Below, one piece after another: positions 31,031 to 42,399 of a stretch of 64,000 nt of DNA; position 1 is the first letter of the stretch; every line of letters begins with the position of its first letter. The notes under the pieces were generated by a model. It made no database searches. It saw nothing but the letters and a program-made list of their open reading frames with translations, and was not told the DNA's origin. The stretch is from Choristoneura fumiferana (lineage: Eukaryota > Arthropoda > Insecta > Lepidoptera > Tortricidae): NCBI RefSeq assembly GCF_025370935.1, contig NC_133477.1:21828569-21892568 (forward strand), written 5' to 3'. Made by a program: the position numbers and the translations under genes.

Positions 31031-32245
31031 GATGTAATGCGGAAAAAATTACGAAACTTGCTTTGAGATTTAATTACTCTTATACTTCATTTGGTTTACC
31101 TTTTGTTTCTATGGCAATTTGCCTTTTTTATAAAGCGAGGTCAACGGTTAAGATTTAGTTCAAATATTTGGAATAAATAACTCTAATCAACTGTAAATAT
31201 TTCGGTAGTGATGCGGTAGTGTTTGTGTTTTTATTTCTACGATGAGTAAACTTTTTTTTTATCTACAATGACATTAGCAAAATTGAAGTTAATAAACGTC
31301 AAATGTCAAAGTTACATTTAGCTTAGCTAGCACACACACTACTGCACTGATGCTGAATGATGAATGCGCCCACTTCCCATCAATATTTTAATCAAACGCT
31401 TATTTCATTTCTCAAAGCAAACGTATTGAATTCTCATAGCTTTGAAATACTTATATCAAAAACTATTTTAAATTGAGTTTATCATTAGTAAATTATTATA
31501 ACATAACAACATTGAAATGTGTTTTGTTTTGATCTGCCACAGTTGAACACGAATCTAGTGTTTTGAACGCACCTTTTTGCGGATTGGAACGGTGAGTATG
31601 CTCTTTGAAAAGCTATTCCGAAACCTTCTTCAAGCAAATTTAGGTTCAGGACCATTTATTCTTGTCCAATTTAAATAAAACAATTAATATAAAAAATAGC
31701 ACAAATAACTACGTAGTTTTAAGTTAATTAAGTATTTTTTTGTTAATTTTGGTTCAATAGCCTGTAATGGTAAAAAAGGGATTATTGTACGTCTCTAATA
31801 GTGAAACATTATGAACGACTGGAAAAAAAAGTGAAATGACAGAAGTATGCGATTACTAGTGTGTATGTGTACTAATGTGTAGAACAAAATGTCAGGTTCA
31901 AAGAAAATGGTAATATTTGTTTGTTATTAATCGTATTTTAGTTTTCTTCACAACGGCTAATCGTTCCCTAACAACTGGCGAACACTTTCGTCCCCGTCCA
32001 GATCCTTAACGGAGCCGTGCGGCTATATTCCACCTGACTTTTGCACTTAAACTTTTGTGTAATTTCCAGTCTTCTGCGATGTTTCCACCGTCGTAACCCA
32101 CAAAATAGCTATTCAATTCAGGATCAAGATTTTAGCTTTGTTCATCATCGCCGACGGCTCGAAACCGTCGTCGCGCGGTCTAGAGCTAGGGATGACGGTG
32201 CAGTTTGAAGGTGCGATGTTGAACTTTGAGGACGGCGATTTGCAG

Positions 32246-32509
32246 ATGCTGCGAGTGCAGTCCGCGGAGGGCACGCAGCGCGTGGAGGCGAGCGGCTCGG
32301 AGTCGACGGCGGCGCTGTACGAACGCGTGCACGAGGCGCTGCGCCTGCGCTCGTTCGCGTTCGCGCTGCACCGCGACCGCGCGCGCCGCGAGGAGCTCGC
32401 CTCCAGCAAGTCGCGCCGTCTGCAGGACCTCGGCCTGCAGCACGGAGACATGCTCTACCTCAGCCCCGTCAACGGAGCTGTTCTGTTTGAATCACAAGCT
32501 GAAGCACAG
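32246..32509 (+). CDS. Npl4: Npl4 copy 1 exon 2 (UBL-like domain)
   Basis: Reads MLRVQSAEGTQRVEASGSES then LYERVHEALRLRSFAFALHR and LGLQHGDMLYLSPVNGAVLF, matching the human NPL4 N-terminal UBL-like domain (RVQSPDGVKRI and KHGDLLFL). In frame from ATG to donor GTACTG, 264 bases. With exon 1 (31889-31909, MSGSKKM, donor GTAATA) the junction is phase 0. Confidence 0.93.
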
Positions 32510-32544
32510 GTACTGAATCCTGAGGCTTTACTGTCTAACACTAA

Positions 32545-32640
32545 GATACCTTGGAATCACAATCGTTTTCACCATTTCTTTCTACCGCATGGTATGAGAT
32601 ATGGATAGAAAGAGATGGTGAATGCTATCACGAGTTTGTG
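32545..32640. repeat. Short foldback in Npl4 intron 2
   Basis: TTCACCATTTCTTTCTA and TAGAAAGAGATGGTGAA pair around a short loop. A similar arrangement is near 27985-28070. The same element is in copy 2 at about 47120-47215. Confidence 0.6.
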
Positions 32641-32749
32641 GGACAGACGATATGGTCTCTGATCAAAGATGATTCAATGGTGGACCATTTATTACACACC
32701 ATTTACACGGGTGACATCTATTTGGCATACTTTATATTGTCCAAAACTT

Positions 32750-33630
32750 TTTACGCATAACAGGTTTCGTTTAATTTATTTATGACAAATCTTAAACTTG
32801 CTGTATATGCTGAAAAATGGTTTACCCGAATTTATTTTAGCATAATATTTATTAATTTTACTATGCATAATCTTGTTTAGCATATTTGTAATTCAGCCGA
32901 ATTTTGATAGGCCGAAATCCTGTCCAAAACTATGTCCGAAAATAAATTACCTAATTACTATTGATGACTAGAAAAATAAGTTATTAAGGTTAGAATTGTA
33001 AAATTGTAATTAATATTTGATACTTGGATTGGCGAAACAGTAAAAGGGGGACGGGCTGGCAAAGCTGTTAAATACATATGAATATTTGCTTTCCAGACAT
33101 AAAATTGGTGGTAACAATATTCAAAGTTACATTAAGGGGCTGTTTCACCATCCATTGCCATCTCCGTCTATTCAAACAAAACAAATAGAGACGGCATCAC
33201 ATTTAACCGTCAGTTAACACTAATCAATGGATGGTGAAACAGCCCCTAAATATGCGAAAGTAACTAATTTAAGCATAAGTAATTTTCTGCCTGAACAATA
33301 TTCGGAATTCACAAATTATGAGTAAAGCCCATTCGGCTTACATTGGTTATGTGTAAGAGAATTCTGCATAAACTGTTATGCGTAAACAGTTTTGGCATAA
33401 ATACTATGTGGTGTAAAAAGATTATGCAAAATAGAAGTTTATGGCATAAAAAAATATGCGTAAACAAGGGGAACCCATTTACACCACTGCGCTGTGCATT
33501 GTGCATAAAGCAGCTAGCATGGGCATCAGCAAATGTGCTAGTACAGTCAAGTGCAAAGATATTGACACGGGTAAAGTTGCAAAAATATGTATACACACAC
33601 AACCTTAATGTTAACTGCATAAAGTTGTGT
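32750..33630. repeat. GCATAA-rich AT region in Npl4 intron 2
   Basis: About a dozen scattered GCATAA, ATGCATAA and ATGCGTAAAC motifs on both strands, as in the subterminal regions of some DNA transposons. No TIR was identified. The 185-codon ORF over 33343-33900 spans this and two other repeats and is not a credible gene. Confidence 0.4.
33132..33249. repeat. Foldback MITE with TTAA-type ends, copy 1
   Basis: TTAAGGGGCTGTTTCACCAT and its inverse ATGGTGAAACAGCCCCTAA, with arms of about 27 bp. It matches 47706-47823 in the second block. Confidence 0.9.
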
Positions 33631-33682
33631 ATATTTATTTTTGTAACTTTGGCCCTGTCAATATCTTTGCATTTGACTGTAC
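33541..33682. repeat. Foldback MITE, copy 1
   Basis: GTACAGTCAAGTGCAAAGAT at the left and its diverged inverse at the right (ATCTTTGCATTTGACTGTAC). It matches 48114-48254 in the second block. Confidence 0.88.
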
Positions 33683-34078
33683 AACTACTGTACTTAATGT
33701 ATATTGCAGATCCCAGAGCATTGTTTTATTGTTTTGTAGGAATCAAAAAAAATAAGTGGCTGTCTAGAATATTAAGTTATTCATCTTTTCTATACTTGGT
33801 TTGGATAGGTGTAAACAAACATCAGCTGCCAGATTTGGTACATTCAAGGTTTTATACATTTTGCTTATCTATCGTTGTAATACAAACTAGACTAGTGTAA
33901 ATGTAAATTTTTATAGTTTAAATGGGGAAATTTCAATATTTAAGATATTAATTCACTGATTTCTTCACATTTAGTTAAATACCTATACAAATCAATGTCC
34001 AGTAGTAATTTAACCACACGTTTTACCTTTATCAGGACAGAAACAAAGTGATATCAAAATAGCTAACCAGTTAGTTAT

Positions 34079-34211
34079 AGTACATTGTGTCTTAAGGGCG
34101 GTAAATAAGGAATTACGAACGAGAGTCTATTAGAAGCCCGAAGTCGAAGACTGAGGGCTTTAATGAGTCGATGTTCGTAATTCTAGTACCGCCCTTAAGA
34201 CACAATGTACT
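34079..34211. repeat. Foldback MITE, copy 1
   Basis: AGTACATTGTGTCTTAAGGG and the inverted CCCTTAAGACACAATGTACT. It matches 48651-48782 in the second block. Confidence 0.9.
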
Positions 34212-35703
34212 TAAGATACAATGTTTTCATCACATTTGCGAGTAAAAATATATTTTTAAAAGAAAAACTATAATTTTTCAAAAATTGCCGATACCGCTGA
34301 CTGCGCTCTTGGCAGCGCTCTGCAGCATGTGCATGGCGCGCGTGGTGCGTGTGCAGCGCGCGCACGGAGCAGCCACACCATGCAGTAACAAACTCATGCG
34401 ACCGACCACGGGTTTCATGACAAGCGCATTAATTAAGGTTGAGGGTTTTATTTGGGGGGTTGCAACCAAGGTAGCCTGCATGTTACGACACTGTTTACGA
34501 GCAAGTGTGATGAAAAATTTATTACAAGGTGAATCATTCAAATGTTCTAGGCATCAAATAATGAAGACGTTCACATGGAGGCGGGTCCTTCCACCTCCAC
34601 AGCGATGGACACAGCGGCGCCCCCTGCATCAGACAGCAAGCTAGTCGAGGATGAAGTTGACTTACAGCTATACCAGATGTCAGGACTCATACAACGACAA
34701 CGAGATGACAAACTGTGAGTCAATTGCCAGGAAAATTGCTTGTACTGGCTGCTTACATCTGCTAATTTCATAGAAAACAATCTTATGGTTTAGAAGCTTA
34801 GGCATTATTGCTACAAGATGGCACATGACTGACTGATTTATCTCAAAACACTAGGTTGTGAAGGGTTGCTAAACGTTTTCATTTATTATCTAAGTTTGTG
34901 TAAAGGAATCTGACCCGAATGGTATAATTAAATGATAATTATTGTCTCAATCACCAAACCCATCTGTTCTCAGTCTAAACTAGCTTTCTGATGGTATATT
35001 TATGTACTCTAACTAGTTTGAGCTGTTTCATTATCATTCCCGAGTGTTACGTAATGAATGTTGTTCTAACATGACCTGTGAACCAGCTGCGTGATTGATT
35101 ATTGTGTTCTAAAAGTCAACCACTATATCATATCATCATTGCTTGTTTGCCATCCAGTCAAATAAAAAAATAAATATCATTCATGATGCATGTGACACTA
35201 GTTTTTAAAAGATTTAAAATGGTGAAGCACTTTCATGTCAATCACATCTGCTTCCTGAATGACCATTTAAAGTTAACGGGCACTAGCCTTGGCTGAACTT
35301 TGCTGAGCTGATAAGATTAGCTTCAAGACAGCATAGCATGACAACACAAGAATGACATAATTGTTTTTGAAAGTAAATTAAATAAAACTAAGGAAAAATT
35401 TAAGTTAATGCATTATATTATTGTCTAGTTATTTGTTGAGCTACGGACACTACATTTGTACCACATAAAAAAAATGAATAAAAAAGTTTTGTTTTTCGAT
35501 CCTGAAAGAGTTTTGAAGGTAATTTTCATTCATCTATGCACCAGTTTAATAACCGTGTCGCGTTTTCCGCACCAGTGACACGGTAATTAAATTAGAGTTG
35601 AACGAGAATGGCTGCCACCATTATCCAGATCTGTGTGCTCATTCTAATTACCATGTTGCTTTTGCACGACAATAAAGTGATATGGTATGGTGTATGGTAT
35701 GTA

Positions 35704-36124
35704 ATGAGGGCTATCGTTTTTGGTCTCACTAGATGGCGCACTGTTGCGTGAGGTTTTTAAGTGTGGCTTTCAGAGTCTGTTATTACGGGCGTTAAAACAA
35801 AGTTTAGATTAAAATCATATTTAATACACCTTAAAACCTTACTATAAAAATATCCAGCAACCACAGTGTTGCTTAGGCCCGTTTTGTTCGGAAAAAAAGG
35901 GAGGACAAAAGTTTTCGAAAGACAAAACTGTCTCAAAACAGACATTCATTGCCCCATAACGCATAATTGCCATAATTCATTTCAGGTAATGCAAAATATT
36001 CACAAAATTATTCTTATTATAAATAAACCCGCGTAGTTCACCCAAAAACTATGAGATTTGACATTTCGGAGACCTCACGCTACACTAGCGCCCCTAGCGG
36101 CGAATTCATTCGCGATAGCCCTCT
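35704..36124. repeat. MITE family C, copy 2 (Npl4 intron 3)
   Basis: TIRs as at 18467-18881, reverse orientation. The right end here reads CGATAGCCCTCTAG where copy 2 of the block has CGATAGCCCTCATTAG. Confidence 0.85.
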
Positions 36125-37320
36125 AGTTAGGTGCACAGATAAATGAGAATAGCCGTTAAATATCTTGAGAATGTGATGTTAAAGCTGGTGTGTGTGGTGG
36201 GTGGTGCACTCGTCACTCGTCACTCGTCACTCGTCATGTGCATTGTGCAGGTGCCGGCACAACTCGGCGGGGTGCTGCGTGCACTGCTCGCCGCTCGAGC
36301 CGTACGACGAGGGCTTCCTGCGCGCGCAGAACATCAAGCACCTCTCGTTCCACGCGTATCTGCGCAAGCTGCAGGCCGGCTCCAAGTTCGTCGACCTCCG
36401 GGAACCCAGCCTCACCATCAAACCAGGTGCCCGCCCCGCCCAGAATACATACAACGACAGTTTTTTGTCAGGCTAATATCACTAGATGGCGTTGTATTCA
36501 GAGATCCGTTTCACGTTACGGTCTTGCTTACGATTGGCGCATTCAGTTATTCTCGCATCACAAACTTGATGCAAATGGCAAAGTAGTGAACGGATCTCAC
36601 GATATTAGTGCCGGCTCGCCTTTCATTAGTAGTGATGGCTGATATTGAATCAGTGAATTACATTTTCAGCCTAATCTGGACTTATTATCTACTTCACCAT
36701 GGGTCATTTGGTGTGGTAGAAATTATCGATCAACGTTGATCAATCCATTCTACTATTACTTGATGGAATCGATCAACAATCGATTCGACAGCGAACTGTG
36801 GGTTGGTAAACGTAGATCGATATCTACCTATCCATTCTAATGTCTAGCCAATTTATCAATACCATAGTTCCATGGCATCAATCAGCGATCGATTGGTGTA
36901 GTAATAGTGACACGGGCAATAATAGAATGGCAAGTGAAATGAGTGTCGTTGTTGTTGTGTCAGGGTGCAGGGAGCACCCGCCGTGGCCGCGCGGCGTGTG
37001 CTCGAAGTGCCAGCCGGCGGCGCTGTCGCTGGCGCGGCAGGCCTGGCGCCTCGTGGACAACGTGCTGCTGGAGTCGCCCGCGCTCGTGGACCGCTTCCTG
37101 GGCTACTGGCGCGCCAGCGGCCACCAGCGCCTCGGGTACCTGCTCGGCCGCTACGAGCCGCATCCCGACGTGCCGCTCGGTAACTATAACACGCACGCCA
37201 CCGACGGGGTCCAATAGACCATATCATCAGCATCAGCCGGAAGACAATTATTGTGGTTCGACCAGTCGTCATCTCTGCGACTTGATCAATATTAGTGAGG
37301 TTGTCCGGTGTGGCCCTCAG

Positions 37321-37515
37321 GCATCCGCGCGCGCGTGGCGGCCATCTACGAGCCGCCGCAGTCGTCGTCGCGGACCACGTGACGCTGGCGCCGGACGACC
37401 CGCTGGACGCGCCGCTGGCCGCGCTGTGCGACCAGCTGGGCCTGCGCCGCGTGGGCTGGCTGTTCACGGACCTGCTGCCGCAGCCCGACCAGCCCGGACG
37501 GGTGCAGTGCACGCG
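37321..37515 (+). pseudogene. Npl4: Npl4 copy 1 exon 6 with one-base deletion
   Basis: 195 bases, against 196 in copy 2. TCGCGGACCACGTGACG here reads TCGCGGGACCACGTGACG in copy 2. The loss creates TGA at 37380-37382. The restored length makes all downstream phases agree, which argues the missing G is an error or a single-allele event. Confidence 0.9.
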
Positions 37516-37569
37516 GTCAGTACCAGTACACACACACACGCCCCGACCCGGCCCACTTACAATACGTCC

Positions 37570-38262
37570 AAGTCAAGTCAAAAATATCTTTATTCAATTT
37601 AGGCTAAAACGAACACTTATGAATGTCAAAAAAAATCTACCACCAGTTCGGAAAAACCTCTGTTGAGAAGAATTCGGCAAAAAACTCAACGAGGTATGTT
37701 TTTCTAAACATATTAACAATATTATTAAATTATTAAATTGTATACATCACAAGTATTTAACACAACTTTATTTTTAACACAGTAGGTTCGCTATTTGAAG
37801 GGATCGCTAATGCGGATCGGAATTATTTCCAAATATCCCTGTCCATGATATAATCATTAAATTTTTAATACGCCTTAGATATTAATGTCTTCTTGACAAC
37901 AGATATGAATTTTGTATCCGTTTCATTTATAATATTTTTTGGAATTTTATTATAAAAACGTATGCAATTTCCCAGAAACGACTTTTTGGTTTTAGCCAGT
38001 CTGTAAGATGGAACTTTAAGCTTCACTGTGTTTCTAGCAACCTTTGGCTTATCGACGTTAGTGGGAAAATCACAAATGTTCTTTTTAACACACATGATTA
38101 TTTCAAATCATAAAGCGACGGCAGGGTTAGGATACCCGTTTCCTTAAAAAAAGACCTTAAAGATTCACGCGTCTTCAAATTATAAATTGCTCTAATTCCT
38201 CCCCATAAAATAAGTCCGTACGAAATAATGCTATTAAAGTAAGCATAATACACCAACCGTGC
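37570..38262 (-). pseudogene. 5'-truncated LINE in Npl4 intron 6, copy 1
   Basis: On the minus strand: a reverse transcriptase C-terminus with IWGGIRAIYNLKTRESLRSF, RLAKTKKSFLGNCIRFYNKI, then the CTCGTTGAG tail and an AATTGAATAAAGATATTTTG-type 3' end. It is the Jockey/CR1-type C-terminus. The same insertion is in the second block at 52640-53332, so it predates the split of the two copies. Confidence 0.8.
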
Positions 38263-38395
38263 CTATGTGGCTATATTATTTATTTGTGGTCATATTATTC
38301 GACGTACGTAATGTTCTATTTCTCTCGTCACAACCGGCAGGCAAGAGAGACAGAAGACTTGTACTTACTAGTTTTAGCAAGTAATATATATGTGT

Positions 38396-38415
38396 GTGTG
38401 TGTGTGTGTGTGCAG
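38396..38415 (+). promoter_or_regulatory. Npl4: TG-repeat 3' splice site of Npl4 exon 7
   Basis: The acceptor of exon 7 is a TG repeat ending TGTGTGTGTGTGCAG, in place of a pyrimidine tract. The same is found in copy 2 (about 53462-53485). Confidence 0.85.
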
Positions 38416-38572
38416 CGGCGTGGAGACGCACTTCCTGTCGGCGCAGGAGGTGGTGATGGCGGCGCACTTCCAGAGCCAGCGGCCGCACGCGTGCCGCCAC
38501 GCCGCCGCCGGCCGCTACGGCTCCAAATTCGTCACCGTCTGCGTCACCGGTCACTCACTATTTCTTTATTAA

Positions 38573-39033
38573 CTAGCGTTAGCGTTTAGGTACCCGCGGC
38601 TTCGCACGCGAAAACATTAGGTACAGCGGTTGAATTGAAATTACAGGATTTTATTAAATTCTCGTGGGAATTCCCTAAACTTACATCGTGATTTTCATTG
38701 ACGTTATTTTATAACAACCATGCCAAATTTCATGAGATTTTATCCCTATCCTGTGGGAATACCGGAATAAAAAGTAGCCTATGTGTTATTTCAGATGTCC
38801 AGCTATCTACATACCAAATTTCATGACTCTAAGCCCAGCGGTTGTTATTTCAAGATATTATCCCTATCCCGTAGAAATATGGAGATAAAAAGTATCCTAT
38901 GTTTTAATCCAGGTTATAAACTAACTTTCTACCAAATTTCATCCAAATCCGTCCAGCCGTTTCAGCGTGAAGAAGTAACAAACATACTTACTCACTCACA
39001 AACTTTCACATTTATAATATTAGTAGGATTGTA
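38573..39033 (-). mobile_element. Helitron-like element in Npl4 intron 7, copy 1
   Basis: Reverse of the 18058 type: CTAGCGTTAGCGTTTAGG at one end and TTATAATATTAGTAGGAT at the other. The counterpart at 53640-54126 has an extra internal segment, so the two copies differ by a small internal duplication or loss. Confidence 0.5.
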
Positions 39034-40062
39034 CAATTGTCTCGTTCTATTCGTAGACATCTATGATCTTCAATCTTCAAGTAATATGTCTGTCAAATTT
39101 CAAGTCCATTAAGTAAGACACACGAGCGTAGCGAGGGTTTCAAGTCGACACGAATTGGCAACGAATTTGTTTTGACGTTATCGTATTGCAGGCGACAAGA
39201 CGAACCAGATCCACCTGGAGGGCTACCAGGTGTCGACGCAGGCGATGGCGCTGCAGCGGGCCGGGCTGCTGCTGCCCTCGCGGGACGCGCCCGACCTGGC
39301 CTGCGTGCGCGCGCAGCCCGGAAGCATCGTGCCCGATGTGTACTACACGGTCAGTGCACTGCCAGGGGCGGCCAGGCGCGGCCCGCTGCCAGCTCGCGGG
39401 ACGCGCCCGACCTGGCTTGCGTGCGCGCGCCCTTTTCTTCTTTCCGAGCTTTTATACTAATGTACTATTTTTTGGCCGTATGTAAATTTGACAAACGTAA
39501 CGACGCGCCTCTGCTGCTTCGTCTCACCGGGCGAGTCGCTTCACTAGTTATTATCGTCGCTCAGAAGTCGGTCGTATGTTGTATTGCAGGAGAAGGACGC
39601 GTACGGCAACGAGGTGAAGACGGCGGCGCAGCGCGTGCCGGTGGCGTTCCTGCTGGTGGACGTGCCGGTGGGCGTGCCGGCGGCGCCCCCCGCGCCCCCG
39701 CCGCCCCCCACCTTCAGCCCGCGCGCCTCGTTCCCGCCCGCGCACCGCCCGCTGCAGGCGCAGCTGCAGTCGCCGGCCGCGCTGCACCACCAGATACAGG
39801 AGGCCGACACCTTCCTCGAGGTGAGCGACAAGCCGACAACGAGAACGCACGCAGACTGTGAGGTGGCGAGGTCTCGGTATTTTTGTATTTCACCTACCTA
39901 GTAGTAGAGAAATTATTGTACGCGACGTCGTATAACCGAGTTAAAAAAAAAGCTCGGGGCGTCTTCTTTAACGTTCGCTACGCTCACATCGTAACTCACG
40001 CCGCTCACGTTTCTGACCTGTCATACGAGTGTTGTATAAACCGGTGTCGTGTGTTCCGTCAG

Positions 40063-40357
40063 GCGATGTCTGATCTCCACACGCTGCTGTACGTGGCGTG
40101 CAACGAGTCGCTGGGCGTGGGGCTGGAGGCGCTGGCGCCGCTGGTGCGGGCGGTGGCGGCGCAAGACGCGGCGGCGGCGGCGGCCTGGCGGGACGGCTGC
40201 GGCGCGTGGGCCACGCTCGAGCACGTGGCGAGGGCCGCCGCCGCCCCGCCCCCCCGACCACGCCCCGCCCTCCGCCGACCTCTGGGTCTGCGCGCTCTGC
40301 ACCTTCCACAACGAGGCGCGCCGCGACGCCTGCGAGATGTGCGCCATGCCCAGGTGA
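40063..40357 (+). pseudogene. Npl4: Npl4 copy 1 exon 10 with frameshift before the NZF finger
   Basis: 295 bases against 294 in copy 2. The frame is lost in the proline/arginine-coding C-rich stretch, just before DLWVCALCTFHNEARRDACE, which continues in another frame to TGA at 40355-40357. Confidence 0.88.
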
Positions 40358-41460
40358 GCCCTCCGCCCTCGGCCCTCAGCCGCTGTATCCGATCAGTTCG
40401 GTCGGTCGCCATCTTGAACGTCAGTTCCTAACGACGTCGTCGAACTGACTGAAGAGTAGCCATGGCTGCTCTGTTTGACGCCCTTTGGATTCCGGAGATA
40501 GCCATGGCGTCCCAGTTAGGCTCTAATGGTGATTTTCCACCGGCGAGGCGAGACGAGAATTATAATTTTTATGAATTCTCGCGCCCGCCGTATTCAATTC
40601 TCGTCTCGCCTCGCCGGTAGAATATTACCGTAAGACTGGCAATAGTTATTTGTGTCACAAGGGAGCAAAATGGTGTATTTACGGCGAGGGCGTACATTGA
40701 ATCCAGAATGTAGCGAAGGATTCTACAATAGAATCGTGAGCGTAGCGAGGATTCTAAAGTGAAAATTACGTAGTTTAGTGGATTCTGAAGAAATGTCCAG
40801 CAGCTGACTCCCGTAATGAGGGATTCAAGTGTTAACGCCCAAAATGAAAATAATTTTGCTCCCGAGTGGCTCATACAACTTTTCACACCGAGCATTAAAA
40901 AAGTTACAAAAAAAAAACTAAATATTATTAAAGAACAACAGCATAGAAAATGGCGTGGCTTTACAATTTTATCAACTTCAAAAAATGGCATTTACAATAT
41001 AACTAAGAAAAGCCTTGAAAAGAAAAGTTGCACTTTGCTTCCTCTCGTCAGGGAGGAAAAGTTACTTTTCTGAAGGAGAGGTGTGAAAAATAATTTACCA
41101 ATGCGTTGCACTGCAGGAGCAACGCGATGTAGGCAGTTGGCTGGTCACCGCCACCGCAGCGAGCGGCGACGCGCCGCACCATTTTGTATGCAGCGGCCGG
41201 AGGCGCCGGCGACTTTTGTATGCGAGGGACACGACGAGAAAAAGATGAAATATACAATGCGTTGTATGACACGCTTTTTATTGCTGCGGCACAGTCGCTA
41301 ACAGACCAGAATATGCCATTTTATTATAGCCAGCTTTCTTCCAGCTTCAGTCAAATCTCAATTTGTATTGTACAGAAACTAATATTAAAAGAAATGCTCA
41401 ATTTAAAATCTCAGCGATTATTTTATTGATCATAACATTTATTCGAAATAAATAAGTAAA
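40358..41460 (+). other. Npl4: Npl4 copy 1 3' UTR candidate with foldback element
   Basis: Downstream of the stop lies a foldback (40528-40629: ATTTTCCACCGGCGAGGCGA with the inverted TCGCCTCGCCGGTAGAAT). The first AATAAA, at 41447-41452 (41-base AT-rich context with AAATAAATAAGTAAATAA), is a candidate poly(A) signal. If used, the foldback would be transcribed. Confidence 0.45.
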
Positions 41461-42399
41461 TAACTTCTGAACTGGTACCATAATTAGGGCTTTACGTCAA
41501 TGGTATATCGTTGAGAATCTAGTGCCACCTAGTGTTGAATAGTGGAAAGGAGAGACTCGTGGTTTCGCCGAGTTTAATTACGCAGATTTTCGTTTCGCAG
41601 ACAACTATTGGCAGATTTTTCTTTTGGCCGAGCAACGTGTGGTATAATTCGTTTCGCCGAGTAAACGTTCGAGCAAACGTTGAAAATGTGTAGTAATTGA
41701 TCGGCTAAACGAATTTCTGTTATTAGTTGTTCGGCTTACTGACTCACAAGCCAACTGAATAGTTTACTAAAGGTTGAGTTACAAAACGGTAGTCTTGGAA
41801 ACAATACATTTGCGTACAATTTCATTAGCGTACCGTTACTCGGCGAAACGTGGTCTGCCAATCACTTATTTGCGTAAAAATTGTTGGTGAATCATTAGGT
41901 AAAAATAACGATCACCCGATAGATGTCGCGTATTTGCAATGTAAAATGAACTTTGTGCGAAAGCCTTTAGATGCAACAGAAATGAACCGGATGCTACTCA
42001 ATTGACAACGAAAATTGACATGACGTCTATGCTCCGGTAAACTCATATTATTTATACTCACATCTCTCGTTGGCATGCTATTTACTCTAGTTTGCCATCT
42101 CCGTGGCTTAAACTGCCAAGGATTTAAATACCAATCTATCTATTTATCTATCGATAGTATTGCACAAAAAGAGATATCGGGTAATATAGCCTTTTACCGA
42201 TTAAAACTATCGATTTTTGGCATCACTATACTGAAGAGTGGACATTTTGCAGTGTGGCCTATCTGATTGGAGGACGTTGTGACAGAATGGTTTCAGTAAG
42301 GTGGATCTTTTGGTCCAATATTTTCCCAGGCGGTGTCCAGAAGTGCTAATAAAATTTCATCTCCCAATAAAAATAGTAGGCAAAGGAAACGATACAGTC

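Larger units (their letters stand above)
31889..40357 (+). pseudogene. Npl4: Npl4 (NPLOC4), copy 1: complete structure, two frameshifts
   Basis: Ubiquitin-recognition cofactor that pairs with Ufd1 to bring K48-ubiquitinated substrates to the p97/VCP unfoldase. Exons: 31889-31909, 32246-32509, 34551-34714, 36251-36426, 36964-37179, 37321-37515, 38416-38549, 39192-39349, 39590-39820, 40063-40357, all GT-AG. Order of domains: N-terminal UBL-like domain (exons 1-2), CRHNSAGCCVHC and CREHPPWPRGVCSKC zinc motifs (exons 4-5), MPN-like region (GYLLGRYEPHPDVPLG onward), C-terminal NZF finger. The predicted product closely follows human NPL4. Exon 6 lacks one G in a CGGG tract near 37372, giving TGA at 37380-37382, and exon 10 has one extra base in a C-rich stretch. 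Both errors are absent in copy 2, so they are probably assembly errors or allele-specific. A different start, ATG at 32192, is possible if intron 1 is retained. Confidence 0.93.

Noticed and set aside
33343..33900. 185-codon ORF in Npl4 intron 2
   Set aside because: It runs through a foldback MITE and two other repeats, and copy 2 is frameshifted by a one-base change. No domain is recognisable.
36856..37539. 227-codon minus-strand ORF and similar long ORFs over Npl4 exons (for example 39172-39861)
   Set aside because: Antisense or frame shadows of very GC-rich exons, where stop codons are rare. They cross proven splice sites and match no family.
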